The position numbers were made by a program, and so were the translations under genes. From Thiobacillus denitrificans (lineage in GTDB: Bacteria; Pseudomonadota; Gammaproteobacteria; Burkholderiales; Thiobacillaceae): DNA of 64,000 nucleotides. Shown piece after piece: positions 9,174-17,918 of the stretch. Position 1 is the stretch's first letter; every line of letters begins with the position of its first letter. The notes under the pieces were generated by a model. The model saw nothing but the letters and a program-made list of their open reading frames with translations, did no database searches and had not been told where the DNA came from. The stretch is taken from positions 1-64,000 of the forward strand of contig NZ_LDUG01000007.1 of assembly GCF_001530125.1 (NCBI RefSeq), given 5' to 3'.

Positions 9174-10135
9174 GCCAGGCCGGAATCGAGAAATCCGCCG
9201 TGCTGCTGCTCGCGTTGGGCGAGGAGGCCACGGCTGCGGTGTTGCGTTACCTGAGCCCGCTCGAGGTGAGCCGTCTGGGTAGCGCCATGCGCGAACTGGA
9301 GATGCTGCCGCGCGAACGCGTACGCGCAATCCTGCGCGATTACGCCGCCGAGGCAGCCGAACAGACCGGATTTGCCGCGGATACCGGACGCTTTCTCGAT
9401 GAGACGCTCAAGCGGGCACTGAGCCCGGAACGCGCGCAGGCGATGCTGCAACGCCTGGGTGCGACGGGCGCGCAGACGCTGGGAAAACTTGCCTGGCGCG
9501 AACCGGCGGAGATTGCCGGCCTGCTGGAGGCGCAGCCGCCGCAGCTGATTGCCGTGGTGCTGGCGCAGCTGCCGCGCGACGTTGCGGCCGCGGTGCTCGA
9601 CCTGCTTCCCGGTAAAACGCGCGCGGACACTTTACAGAGTCTGGCGCACAGCGACGCCCCCAGTGCCGACATGTTGCGCGAACTGGACGACTGGCTGGCC
9701 GGGCTCGGAGCCGTCGCGCCGGCGCAGGGCGAAGCCGCCGTCGCCAACCTGCTGGGGCAGATGAGCGAGGGCAGTGCGGCCGCCGCCTTGAGCCAGCTCG
9801 ACCAGAACGATGCGGCGCTGGCTGCGCGCCTGCGCGTACGCCATCTCGCATTCGAGGACCTGGCGCGGCTGCCGGAAGCGAGCCGCAAAACTTTCTTGCG
9901 CAACGTCGGCGCGCGCACCCTGCTGCATGCGTTGAAGGGCAGCGACGGGCGGGTGCTCGATGCGCTCGCCGCGGTGATGAGCCCGACCGCGGCGCAGCGC
10001 ATGCGCGATGATCTCGACACCCTGGGCGCCCTGCCGGTGACCGCGATCCAGGCGGCGCAGGACGAGGCCGGCGCCACCTTGCGGCGGCTGACGGCAGAAG
10101 GGGCGATCCTGTTCCCGGAAGAGGAGGCGGCATGA
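9170..10135 (+). CDS. fliG: flagellar motor switch protein FliG, divergent
   Basis: This 321-aa switch-complex protein sits on the cytoplasmic face of the MS ring. The N domain (GIEKSAVLLLALGEEATAAVL) and the C-terminal motor domain (RHLAFEDLARLPEASRKTFLRNV, TLLHALKGSDGRVLDAL, AAQRMRDDLDTLG) are recognisable. Two canonical features are weak. The middle-domain EHPQ motif reads QPPQ (EAQPPQLIAVVLAQLP), and the acidic pair that follows the conserved Arg of the torque helix in E. coli (DSDD) is replaced (GART). This suggests an altered motor contact. It overlaps fliF and fliH by 4 bp each and is about ten residues shorter than usual. Confidence 0.87.
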   Translation: MSQAGIEKSAVLLLALGEEATAAVLRYLSPLEVSRLGSAMRELEMLPRERVRAILRDYAAEAAEQTGFAADTGRFLDETLKRALSPERAQAMLQRLGATGAQTLGKLAWREPAEIAGLLEAQPPQLIAVVLAQLPRDVAAAVLDLLPGKTRADTLQSLAHSDAPSADMLRELDDWLAGLGAVAPAQGEAAVANLLGQMSEGSAAAALSQLDQNDAALAARLRVRHLAFEDLARLPEASRKTFLRNVGARTLLHALKGSDGRVLDALAAVMSPTAAQRMRDDLDTLGALPVTAIQAAQDEAGATLRRLTAEGAILFPEEEAA

Positions 10136-10761
10136 GCACAGACGACGACACCCCGTTCAATCAAGCCACGCTCAATCAAGCCACGGCGTTTGAACAATGG
10201 GAGGTGGTGGAGCTGGCCGCGTCTGCAAGCGAGGCGGCGACGCCCGCCGAGGATGTCGAGGCCGAGTGCGTCAGGCTGCGCGATGCCGCGCGCGCCGAGG
10301 GCTACGCCGAAGGGCTGGCCGCCGGGCGAGTGGAAGGGGAACAGGCCTGCGGGCGCATGAAACAGCTGGCCGAAAGCTTCGGCAACACCCTCGACAACTT
10401 CGATTTTCGCCTTGCCGACATGGTGCTGGAACTGGCGCTGGATGTGGCGCGCCAGGTGGTGGCGGGCGAGCTCGCGGCCCGTCCGGAGCGGATTCTCGAT
10501 GTGGTCAATCTGGCGCTGAAACAGATGGCGGAAACCAGCCGCGAGGCGCGCCTGCTGCTGAATCCGGACGATGCTGCGCTGGTGCGGCCGCACCTCGACC
10601 AGGTGCTGGACAAGAACCGCCTGCGCATCGTTGAAGACGTGCGCATCGTGCGGGGTGGCTGCCTGATCGAAACCGCGCAGGGCGACCTCGACGCCACGCT
10701 GCCCGGGCGCTGGCGCCAAGTGGTGCAGGTGCTCGGCAGCAACAAGAACTGGCTGGAATAA
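10132..10761 (+). CDS. fliH: flagellar assembly protein FliH
   Basis: This 209-aa protein is placed between fliG and fliI and matches FliH: a low-complexity start with repeated NQAT, a GYAEGLAAGRVEG helix with small-residue repeats, and a C-terminal domain with VLELALDVARQVVAGEL and LRIVEDVRIVRGGCLIET. FliH binds and restrains the FliI ATPase and brings export substrates to the gate. The 'GGCxIET' motif near the C-terminus is typical of the FliH/SctL family. It starts within the fliG stop (ATGA). A 182-bp gap containing a palindromic repeat separates it from fliI, which breaks otherwise continuous coupling. Confidence 0.88.
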   Translation: MSTDDDTPFNQATLNQATAFEQWEVVELAASASEAATPAEDVEAECVRLRDAARAEGYAEGLAAGRVEGEQACGRMKQLAESFGNTLDNFDFRLADMVLELALDVARQVVAGELAARPERILDVVNLALKQMAETSREARLLLNPDDAALVRPHLDQVLDKNRLRIVEDVRIVRGGCLIETAQGDLDATLPGRWRQVVQVLGSNKNWLE

Positions 10762-10809
10762 TTTTAATAAATGGCGCTTTCATCGTTATTTGTTGGTGTT
10801 GGCCAGCGC

Positions 10810-10890
10810 TGTAGGAGGGGCGCCCTCGCCCCGATTTGCGCGCCGTCGCAACCACCACGGCATCGGCCCGAGGGCGGGCCTCCTACAACA
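10810..10890. repeat. REP/BIME-like palindromic repeat, copy 2
   Basis: An 81-bp unit between fliH and fliI. It begins TGTAGGAGGGGCGCCCTCGC and ends GAGGGCGGGCCTCCTACA, so its two ends are near-perfect inverted repeats. It is homologous, in the opposite orientation, to the repeat at 3461-3540. As RNA it would fold into a long hairpin inside the flagellar operon transcript and could act as a pause or processing site. Confidence 0.75.
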
Positions 10891-10943
10891 GCACACCCCC
10901 GCGGGATGCTGCCGTGTCTCTGTGGTTCAGGGATTTTAGGATA

Positions 10944-12338
10944 ATGGACCGCATCGTCCGCCTGCGTGAGTACCTTGCCAACTGCCGGCGCGCAGTGAGC
11001 TGGGCATCGCCGATTGCGGCCAGTGGGCGCCTCACCCGGGTGTCCGGTCTGGTGATGGAAGCGGTGGGGCTGCAGCTGCCGGTGGGCAGTCAGTGTCATG
11101 TGCAGGTGCCCGGCGGACAGAGCATCGAGGCCGAGGTGGCCGGGTTTTCCGGCGACCGCCTGTTCATCATGCCGGCGACCGACATCTACGGCGTGATGCC
11201 GGGCGCACGGGTGATTCCGGACAACACGATGGCGGCGCAGCCGCCCCGCCTGGGGATGCGCTACGTGCCGCGTCGCCGCGCGCAGGACCGGGTGCGACAG
11301 GTGCCGGTCGGCGAACACTTGCTGGGGCGTGTGCTCGACGGCGCCGGGCGGCCGCTGGATGGCCTCGGCCCGCTGTCGCTGGAACGCCGGGTGCCGCTGT
11401 ACAGCCGGCCGATCAATCCGCTGGAGCGTGCGCCGATCCGGCAGACGCTGGACGTGGGCGTACGCGCGATCAACGGCCTGCTGACGGTGGGGCGCGGGCA
11501 GCGGCTCGGCCTGTTCGCTGGCAGCGGCGTCGGTAAAAGCGTGTTGCTCGGCATGATGGCGCGTTTCACCGAAGCCGACGTGGTGGTGGTGGGCCTGATC
11601 GGCGAACGCGGCCGCGAGGTCAAGGAATTCATCGACCGCATCCTCGGTGCCGAAGGCATGGCGCGCGCAGTGGTGGTGGCCGCGCCGGCCGACCATCCGC
11701 CGCTGATGCGGCTGAACGGCGCGGCGTATGCGATGTCGATCGCCGAGTATTTTCGCGACCAGGGCAAGCACGTGCTGCTCATCATGGACTCGCTCACCCG
11801 CTACGCGATGGCGCAGCGCGAGGTGGCGCTGGCGATCGGCGAGCCGCCCGCCACCAAGGGCTATCCGCCGTCGGTTTTTGCCAAGCTGCCGCAGCTGGCC
11901 GAACGCGCCGGCAACGGCCGCAACGGCAGCGGTTCGATCACCGCGTTTTTCACCGTGCTGATGGAAGGCGACGATCAGCAGGACCCGATCGCCGATGCGG
12001 CGCGCGCGATCCTCGACGGCCACATCGTGCTCTCCCGCGATCTGGCCGACGCCGGGCATTACCCCGCCATCGATATCGAAGCCTCGATCAGCCGGGTCCA
12101 GCCCGACCTGCTTTCCGAGGAGGCGCTGGAGCGCACCCGCCGCTTCAAATATCTCTATTCGCGCTACATGCGCAGCCGCGACCTGCTGGCCGTCGGCGCC
12201 TATGTGCCGGGTGCGGATCTGGTGCTGGACGAGGGGGTGCGGCTGTACCCCAGAATGCAGGGCTATCTGATGCAGGGCATGCGCGAACGCGCGTCGATGG
12301 ATTCGGCTCGCACCGGACTGGATGAGGTGATCGGTTGA
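10944..12338 (+). CDS. fliI: flagellum-specific ATPase FliI
   Basis: This 464-aa type III export ATPase drives or regulates flagellar protein export as a hexamer under the export gate. The Walker A motif is GSGVGKS (193-199); [11 protein letters not shown] and the Walker B strand [17 protein letters not shown] follow, with the family loops [20 protein letters not shown] and [22 protein letters not shown]. The N-terminal beta-barrel domain is complete. I chose ATG 10944, preceded by TTTAGGA; the longer frame would run back into the palindromic repeat. Its TGA is shared with the TTG start of fliJ. Confidence 0.96.
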   Translation: MDRIVRLREYLANCRRAVSWASPIAASGRLTRVSGLVMEAVGLQLPVGSQCHVQVPGGQSIEAEVAGFSGDRLFIMPATDIYGVMPGARVIPDNTMAAQPPRLGMRYVPRRRAQDRVRQVPVGEHLLGRVLDGAGRPLDGLGPLSLERRVPLYSRPINPLERAPIRQTLDVGVRAINGLLTVGRGQRLGLFAGSGVGKSVLLGMMARFTEADVVVVGLIGERGREVKEFIDRILGAEGMARAVVVAAPADHPPLMRLNGAAYAMSIAEYFRDQGKHVLLIMDSLTRYAMAQREVALAIGEPPATKGYPPSVFAKLPQLAERAGNGRNGSGSITAFFTVLMEGDDQQDPIADAARAILDGHIVLSRDLADAGHYPAIDIEASISRVQPDLLSEEALERTRRFKYLYSRYMRSRDLLAVGAYVPGADLVLDEGVRLYPRMQGYLMQGMRERASMDSARTGLDEVIG

Positions 12339-12787
12339 AGCCGTTTTCCCTGGCGCGGGTGCTGCAGCTGGCCGAGCGCCGGGCCGAAGGCCTGTCGCGC
12401 GCAGTCAAGTTCGCGCACGGCATCTGGCTGCGCGCGCGCGGGCGGCAGGTGCAGTTGACCACGTTGCGCGATGCGCACGTTGCGCAGTTGGCCCGCCACT
12501 TGCGCGATGGCGTGTCGGCCGCGCAGCTGCAGGAAATGAATTATTTGCAGCACGCGCAGGCAGCCGAAATGCAGGCCGCACAGGCCGCCATCGACGCTGC
12601 GCACCGTGACTGGCAGGCGCGGCTGGCCGAGTGGATGCAGGTCGAGCAGCGGGTCAAGGCGCTACGCCTGCTGGAGCAGCGCCATCTGGCGCAGACCGCC
12701 ATCCAGCAACGCCGCAGCGAGCAGCGTGAGCACGACGAGCTGGTGGAGTTGACGCATCATCAGGTTGCGGGACGGTGGGGGCGTTGA
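12335..12787 (+). CDS. fliJ: flagellar export protein FliJ
   Basis: This 150-aa, almost wholly helical coiled-coil protein starts with [16 protein letters not shown], which is like the FliJ opening (F-x-L-x-x-LL-x-A), and contains long Gln/Ala/Arg heptads. FliJ is the central stalk that links the FliI ring to the export gate. It begins at a TTG that overlaps the fliI stop (TTGA), so it is translationally coupled. Identification relies on length, coiled-coil character and position; FliJ proteins have little sequence conservation. Confidence 0.78.
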   Translation: MKPFSLARVLQLAERRAEGLSRAVKFAHGIWLRARGRQVQLTTLRDAHVAQLARHLRDGVSAAQLQEMNYLQHAQAAEMQAAQAAIDAAHRDWQARLAEWMQVEQRVKALRLLEQRHLAQTAIQQRRSEQREHDELVELTHHQVAGRWGR

Positions 12788-13251
12788 TGCGTTTGCGGGA
12801 ACTTACGCCCGCGGAAACCGCTTTCCTGACGGCGCCTGCCGCTGACCCTGACAACTTGCAGCCTCGCCTGACCTGCAAGCTTGCCGCGACGCTGAGCGCG
12901 CGTTTGCGCCTGCCGGTTCAGGCGATGGCGATGTCGGTCGATGTGCCGGCCGATGCGCCGGCGTTCCCCGCCTGGCAGCCCGATGTCGCGCTTGCCAGCT
13001 TGTGGCTGGTCCGCCGCCTCGGTGGCCAGCGCGTGATGGGCGCGACCCCCTTTGTGCCGCACTCCCTGATCCATACCTTGGACGCCGCGCTGGCGGAGTG
13101 CTGGCTGGATGCGGCGGCACAGGCCACGCTGCCCGCTGCGCTGGTGTGGCAAATCATGGCAGCGCACACGCAGGCAACGCTCACCGTGCGCTTGCCGCAC
13201 CCCACAACCGACATGACGCGCTGGGCGCGAGGAGTGATACGGCATGGTTAA
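12787..13251 (+). CDS. unrecognised protein in flagellar operon
   Basis: This 154-aa protein starts with [18 protein letters not shown] do not recognise a family. It has no signal peptide, no membrane helix and no cysteine-based motif; visible segments are LTCKLAATLSARLRLPVQAM, a mid-region PDVALASLWLVRRLGG, and a Trp-containing helical C-terminus. It lies exactly where many flagellar or injectisome operons carry fliK, fliM or fliN-like genes: its ATG overlaps the fliJ stop, and its end overlaps fliO by 8 bp. A diverged C-ring (FliM/SctQ-like) or hook-length protein is possible, but I see no SPOA signature. It is translated with the operon, so a role in the export apparatus is likely. Confidence 0.6.
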   Translation: MRLRELTPAETAFLTAPAADPDNLQPRLTCKLAATLSARLRLPVQAMAMSVDVPADAPAFPAWQPDVALASLWLVRRLGGQRVMGATPFVPHSLIHTLDAALAECWLDAAAQATLPAALVWQIMAAHTQATLTVRLPHPTTDMTRWARGVIRHG

Positions 13252-13588
13252 GTTCGTTGCGGCAGGCGCGTTGCTGCTAGTTCCTTCATGGGCGCTGGCC
13301 GCGCCCGACACCGCTTCCAGCATGCTCACCGTGCTGCTGAGCCTGGGGCTGATCCTGGGCGGATTCGTCGCGGTGGCGTGGCTCGCCCGCCGCTATCTGC
13401 CGGGCATGGGCGCGCAGGGCGCCGTCAAGGTGGTGGGGACGACGCCGGTCGGCACGCGCGAGCGCGTCGTGGTGGTCGAGGTCGACAACACCTGGCTGCT
13501 GCTGGGCGTGGGGGGCGGCAACGTGCGGCTGCTTCATACCCTGCCGCGGCCTGCCGATCCAACCAAATCTCTGGCGGAGCGCGCATGA
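13244..13588 (+). CDS. fliO: flagellar biosynthesis protein FliO
   Basis: This 114-aa protein has an N-terminal signal-like segment (FVAAGALLLVPSWALAAP), a single membrane helix (MLTVLLSLGLILGGFVAVAWLARRYLPG) and a short cytoplasmic domain (VVGTTPVGTRERVVVVEVDNTWLLLGV), the usual FliO plan. FliO helps assemble the FliP ring of the export gate. It overlaps the previous gene by 8 bp and shares ATGA with fliP. Confidence 0.88.
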   Translation: MVKFVAAGALLLVPSWALAAPDTASSMLTVLLSLGLILGGFVAVAWLARRYLPGMGAQGAVKVVGTTPVGTRERVVVVEVDNTWLLLGVGGGNVRLLHTLPRPADPTKSLAERA

Positions 13589-14316
13589 TGAAAATGATCC
13601 TGACGCTGGCGGCGCTGGCGCTGAGTGTGCCTGCCCTGGGCGTGGACAGCAGCGTGCCGCTGCTCGCCGTGACCCCCGGCGCAGGCGGGCAGGTGATCGG
13701 TGTGCCGGGCGCGAGCCTGCCGTGGCTGCTGCTGTTCCCGTTTTTGCCGGCCTTGCTGCTGGCGTTCACCGCCTTCACCCGCATCGCGGTGGTGCTGTTC
13801 CTGCTGCGGCAGGGCTTGGGCAGCCACACCGCGCCGCCCAACCTGGTGTTGATGGCGCTGGCCGTGCTGCTGACGATTTTCGTGATGTCGCCCGCACTCA
13901 AGACCATCAACAGCGAGGCCTATCAGCCCTTCCTGTCCGGCGCGCTGAGCTTCAACGACGCCGCCGAGCAAGCCGCACAGCCGCTGAAAAGCTTCATGCT
14001 GCGGCAGACCCGCGCCGAAGACCTGAGCCTGTTTACCGGCGACGACAAGACCGTCGATCCCCAGCAGGTGGAGAGCGTGCCACTGGCGGCGCTGGCGCCG
14101 GCCTTCCTCACCAGCGAACTCAAGACCGCGTTCCAGATCGGCTTCATGGTGGTGTTGCCCTTCCTGGTGATCGACCTGGTGGTCGCCGCCGTGTTGACCG
14201 CGCTGGGCATGATCATGCTGCCGCCGCAGTTGGTGTCGCTGCCGCTCAAATTGCTGCTGTTCGTTACGGTCGACGGCTGGCACCTGCTGGTCGGTTCACT
14301 GCTCGGGAGTTTTTGA
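13585..14316 (+). CDS. fliP: flagellar export gate protein FliP
   Basis: This 243-aa protein has a cleavable N-terminal signal (MMKMILTLAALALSVPALG) followed by PWLLLFPFLPALLLAFTAFTRIAVVLFLLRQGLG, the hallmark N-terminal helix of FliP. The periplasmic loop carries SFMLRQTRAEDLSLF, and the C-terminal helices ELKTAFQIGFMVVLPFLVIDLVV and LPLKLLLFVTVDGW are highly conserved. Five FliP subunits with FliQ and FliR form the export channel. The start overlaps the fliO stop (ATGA), and fliQ follows after 19 bp. Confidence 0.96.
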   Translation: MMKMILTLAALALSVPALGVDSSVPLLAVTPGAGGQVIGVPGASLPWLLLFPFLPALLLAFTAFTRIAVVLFLLRQGLGSHTAPPNLVLMALAVLLTIFVMSPALKTINSEAYQPFLSGALSFNDAAEQAAQPLKSFMLRQTRAEDLSLFTGDDKTVDPQQVESVPLAALAPAFLTSELKTAFQIGFMVVLPFLVIDLVVAAVLTALGMIMLPPQLVSLPLKLLLFVTVDGWHLLVGSLLGSF

Positions 14317-14335
14317 TGGAAGGCGGTGTTTTTTA

Positions 14336-14590
14336 ATGGAGGGCGTGGCGCGCGACGCGCTGTGGTTGTTGATGCTGGTGGCCGCGCCGGTATTGCTGGC
14401 GGGACTGCTCACCGCAATCGCCATCAGCCTGTTCCAGGCCGCCACCCAAATTCTTGAGCCCACGCTGTCCTTTGTGCCCAAGCTCATCGTCATGCTGGTC
14501 GTGCTGGCGGTACTGGGCAGCTGGATGGGCGGGCAACTGGTCGAGTTTGCGCGCATGCTGTTGACCGATTTCCCGGGTCTCGTCGAGTGA
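14336..14590 (+). CDS. fliQ: flagellar export gate protein FliQ
   Basis: This 84-aa protein has two membrane helices: ALWLLMLVAAPVLLAGLLTAIAISLFQAATQI and KLIVMLVVLAVLGSWMGGQLVEF. The loop EPTLSFVPKL between them is diagnostic of FliQ/SctS. It packs around the FliP5-FliR core of the export gate. It sits between fliP and fliR with short spacers, and the size is normal for the family. Confidence 0.93.
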   Translation: MEGVARDALWLLMLVAAPVLLAGLLTAIAISLFQAATQILEPTLSFVPKLIVMLVVLAVLGSWMGGQLVEFARMLLTDFPGLVE

Positions 14591-14597
14591 ATGGCCT

Positions 14598-15341
14598 ATG
14601 CCCCTGAGCGAAGCGAGCCTGGCGGTCTGGTTGTTCGCCTTCGCCCGCCTCGCCGGATGGACGCTGTTCGATCCGCTGACCGGCCGCCTGCCACTGCTGC
14701 TGCGACTGCTGCTGGCCGCCGTGCTGGCCGCCGCGCTGGCGCCGGGCCTGGTGATCGATGCGATTGCACCCTTCACCGTCCAAGGCATGCTGGCATTGGG
14801 CCTGGAAATCGTGTGGGGCGCGGCGCTGGCGCTTTGCGTGCGGCTGGTTTTTGCTGCGGTCGAGGCCATGCTGGTATGGACCGGCCACACGGCGACCGGC
14901 GGCCTGCTGACCCTGACCGCCGAGCAGGCGGCACCCGCGGACGCCGCCTGGCGCGCGCTGGCGGGGTGGCTGGCGGCCATGGCGTTTCTGGCTGCCAGCG
15001 GCCATCTGCTGATCGTCGACGCGCTGCGCGACAGCTTTGCCGTCATGCCGGTTGCCGTCCTGCCCGCCGCAACCGACCTGCGCCAGCTGGCCGAAGCCGG
15101 CAGCTGGCTGTTCGCTACCGGCGTGCAGCTGGCCTTGCCGCTGCTGGCGCTGGCGCTGCTGATCCAGCTGGCACTCGGCATCGTGGCGCGTACCACGCCG
15201 GGGCTGGACATGTTCTCGGTCGGGCTGGGGGTGGCGATGCTGGGGCTGATGGCCGCCTGGGTGTGGGCAGTGCCACTGGTCGCTCACGGTGTCGGGCTGG
15301 GCATCGAGCAGCTGGCGGGCTGGCTGGGTCGGCTCAGATGA
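14598..15341 (+). CDS. fliR: flagellar export gate protein FliR
   Basis: This 247-aa polytopic protein completes the export gate. Matching features are the first helix with LAVWLFAFARLAGWTLFDPL, the GHTATGGLLTLTAEQA region, and the C-terminal ALLIQLALGIVARTTPGLDMFSVGLGVAMLGL, which carries the FliR signature (ARTTPxLDMFSVG; usually AR..PQ.N.F..G). It is the last gene of the flagellar block. No flhB or flhA follows; zwf comes next after about 100 bp. fliE, fliK, fliL, fliM and fliN are also absent from this block. Confidence 0.92.
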   Translation: MPLSEASLAVWLFAFARLAGWTLFDPLTGRLPLLLRLLLAAVLAAALAPGLVIDAIAPFTVQGMLALGLEIVWGAALALCVRLVFAAVEAMLVWTGHTATGGLLTLTAEQAAPADAAWRALAGWLAAMAFLAASGHLLIVDALRDSFAVMPVAVLPAATDLRQLAEAGSWLFATGVQLALPLLALALLIQLALGIVARTTPGLDMFSVGLGVAMLGLMAAWVWAVPLVAHGVGLGIEQLAGWLGRLR

Positions 15342-15438
15342 GCATGGACCATCAAGAAATGCTGTTGTATGAAAAATCTTCGGCGCGCCTGCGTGGCGGT
15401 TATTGCGTCAGCCTGAAACGAACCTGGAGCTTGATGCC

Positions 15439-16833
15439 GTGACCGAGAGACCAATCTCAGATGCCCTGGTCCTGTTTGGCGCCACGGGCGACCTTGCCCG
15501 ACGCAAGATATTTCCCGCACTGCATGACATGTTGCGGCATGGACGCACGCTGCCGCCCATCGTCTGCGTGGCGAATTCTCCGGGGTGGGATCTTGAGCGT
15601 TTGCGCGCCCACGCCCATGATGGCATTGCCGAATTTGGCGGTGCGGTGGACGAGGCGGTGTTCCGCAATCTCGCCAGCTTGCTGACCTATATCAACGGCG
15701 ACTACGAGGCCCCGGCAACTTACGTGGCGCTGCGCCGTGCGCTTGAGAACCGGCAGCGCCCGCTGCATTACTTTGCCATTCCGCCGGCCATGTTTCCCGT
15801 GGTGGTGCGCGGACTGGCCGCCGTCGGTTGCACCGAGGGCGCGCGCGTGGTGGTGGAGAAGCCCTTCGGGCGCGATCTGGAATCGGCACAATCGCTCAAT
15901 GCAACGCTGTACGAAGCGCTGCCCGAATCCGGAATCTTCCGCATCGATCATTACCTGGGCAAGGAAGCGGTGCAGAACATTCTGTATTTCCGCTTTGCCA
16001 ATTCCTTTCTCGAACCGATCTGGAATCGCAACCATATCCGGCAGATCCAGATCACCATGGCGGAGAGCTTCGGCGTGGCCGGGCGGGGGCGCTTTTACGA
16101 TTCGGTCGGGGCCATCCGCGACGTGCTGCAGAACCACCTGCTGCAGATCCTCGCCCTGCTGGCCATGGAGCCGCCGCTCGGCACCAGTGCAGAAGCGGTT
16201 CGCGATGAACAGGCCAAATTGCTCAAGGCGATCCGCCCGCTGGCCCCCGGCGACCTGGTTCGGGGGCAGTACGAAGGCTATCGCAATGAGGAAGGCGTCG
16301 CACATGGTTCGGACACGGAAACCTTTGCCGCCGTGCGTTTCTTCGTCGACACCTGGCGCTGGGCGGGCGTGCCCTTTATCGTGCGCACGGGCAAAAACCT
16401 GCCGCTCACCACCACCGAGATTCGCGCCGAGTTTCAGGTTCCGCCGCAGCGCGTATTCGCGCTGTCCGAGACCGGACCGTTGGCGCCCAATTACCTGCGC
16501 ATGCGCTTGTCGCCCACCGTATCCATCGCGCTGGGCGCGCGCACCAAGAATGCGGGCGATCGCATGGTCGGGCGGCCCGTGGAACTGTACGTCTGCAACA
16601 ATCATCCGGAAGAGATGAGCGCCTACGAGCGCCTGCTTGGCGACGCCATGGACGGCGAGGCCATGCTGTTCGCCCGCCAGGATGCGGTGGAAGCGGCATG
16701 GCGCGTGGTGGAACCCGTGCTTTCGCGTCGCGACCCGGCATATGTCTACGAACCCGGCACGTGGGGCCCGTCCGAGGCCGACCTGCTGCTTGCCGGCGGC
16801 CGTTGGCATAATCCACGTCCGCCCCAGGGCTAG
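15439..16833 (+). CDS. zwf: glucose-6-phosphate 1-dehydrogenase
   Basis: This 464-aa enzyme oxidises glucose-6-phosphate to 6-phosphogluconolactone, making NADPH. The nucleotide-binding fingerprint [14 protein letters not shown] lies at about residues 10-23, and the active-site peptide [13 protein letters not shown] is present in mid-protein. The C-terminal domain contains [10 protein letters not shown] and [13 protein letters not shown] chose the GTG at 15439 because GGAG lies about nine bases upstream and it leaves the right lead-in before the Rossmann fold; a TTG at 15403 would add 12 residues. It stands alone, without pgl or edd, between fliR and dapA. Confidence 0.95.
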   Translation: MTERPISDALVLFGATGDLARRKIFPALHDMLRHGRTLPPIVCVANSPGWDLERLRAHAHDGIAEFGGAVDEAVFRNLASLLTYINGDYEAPATYVALRRALENRQRPLHYFAIPPAMFPVVVRGLAAVGCTEGARVVVEKPFGRDLESAQSLNATLYEALPESGIFRIDHYLGKEAVQNILYFRFANSFLEPIWNRNHIRQIQITMAESFGVAGRGRFYDSVGAIRDVLQNHLLQILALLAMEPPLGTSAEAVRDEQAKLLKAIRPLAPGDLVRGQYEGYRNEEGVAHGSDTETFAAVRFFVDTWRWAGVPFIVRTGKNLPLTTTEIRAEFQVPPQRVFALSETGPLAPNYLRMRLSPTVSIALGARTKNAGDRMVGRPVELYVCNNHPEEMSAYERLLGDAMDGEAMLFARQDAVEAAWRVVEPVLSRRDPAYVYEPGTWGPSEADLLLAGGRWHNPRPPQG

Positions 16834-16966
16834 CAACACGCGTATCGTGAATCGGAAATCTTAGAAAACCCGGCACGACCAGATAGATTAGAATGCGGGG
16901 TTTATCGTGACATCGTCGGGGACAACGGCGAAGGCGAATGTTTGAAACAAGAGCGACGGAAATAGC

Positions 16967-17857
16967 ATGGCAGACATAAATACGGTCAAAGGAAGCCTGG
17001 TTGCGATAGTCACCCCGATGTCGGACGACGGCGCGCTCGACCTCGACGCGCTGCGCCGCCTGGTCGACTGGCACATCGCGGCGGGGACGGATGGCATCGT
17101 CATCGTCGGCACCACCGGCGAATCGCCGACGGTGAGCTACGACGAGCACTGCATGCTGATCCGCACCACGGTCGAGCAGGCCGCCGGACGGGTGCCGGTG
17201 ATCGCAGGCACCGGCGCGAATTCCACGACCGAAGCAATCGAACTCACCGAATGCGCCAGGGCAGCGGGCGCCCAGGCCGGCCTGTCGGTGGTGCCGTACT
17301 ACAACAAGCCGACCCAGGAAGGCCTGTTCCAGCACTACAAGAAAATCGCCGAAGCGGTCGACCTGCCGTTGATTCTGTACAACGTGCCGGGACGCACGGT
17401 GGCCGACCTGTCCAACGACACCACGCTGCGCCTGGCCGAAGTGCCCGGCATCGTCGGGGTGAAGGACGCCACCGGGAGCATGGAGCGCGCGGCCGACCTG
17501 CTGCGTCGTGCGCCGAAGGACTTCGCGCTATACAGCGGCGACGACGCCTCGGCGATGCCCTTCATGCTGCTGGGCGGGCATGGCGTGATTTCGGTCACCG
17601 CCAACGTCGCGCCGAAATTGATGCACGAGATGTGCGTGGCCGCGTTCGACGGGAACCTGGCGCGCGCGCGTGAACTCAACAATAGGCTGCTGCCTTTGCA
17701 CAACAAGCTGTTTGTCGAGGCCAACCCGATTCCGGTGAAGTGGGCGTGCGCCGAGATGGGACTGATCCCATACGGCCTGCGCCTGCCCTTGACCCCGCTG
17801 TCTGCCGGCCTGCACGACACCCTGCGTGACGCGATGCGCCACGCCAATTTAATTTAA
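16967..17857 (+). CDS. dapA: 4-hydroxy-tetrahydrodipicolinate synthase
   Basis: This 296-aa TIM-barrel aldolase condenses pyruvate with aspartate semialdehyde, the first committed step to lysine and diaminopimelate. GTTGESPT (the pyruvate-binding TTGE motif), [15 protein letters not shown] and YNVPGRT (catalytic Tyr) are present, and the Schiff-base lysine lies in GVKDATG. The length is standard. bamC follows 61 bp downstream, a common betaproteobacterial pairing (in E. coli dapA-bamC too). The 133 bp upstream to zwf holds only a leader or promoter. Confidence 0.97.
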   Translation: MADINTVKGSLVAIVTPMSDDGALDLDALRRLVDWHIAAGTDGIVIVGTTGESPTVSYDEHCMLIRTTVEQAAGRVPVIAGTGANSTTEAIELTECARAAGAQAGLSVVPYYNKPTQEGLFQHYKKIAEAVDLPLILYNVPGRTVADLSNDTTLRLAEVPGIVGVKDATGSMERAADLLRRAPKDFALYSGDDASAMPFMLLGGHGVISVTANVAPKLMHEMCVAAFDGNLARARELNNRLLPLHNKLFVEANPIPVKWACAEMGLIPYGLRLPLTPLSAGLHDTLRDAMRHANLI

Positions 17858-17918
17858 TCCAGTCTTGCGCGGCTATGTGCCCTGCCGGTTCGATGCAAAT
17901 CTTCGTTTAGGAAACCTG

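Noticed and set aside
7818-15341. Type III secretion injectisome
   Set aside because: FliG, FliO and a two-helix FliF with a FliG-binding tail mark it as flagellar; no secretin, needle or translocon genes are present.
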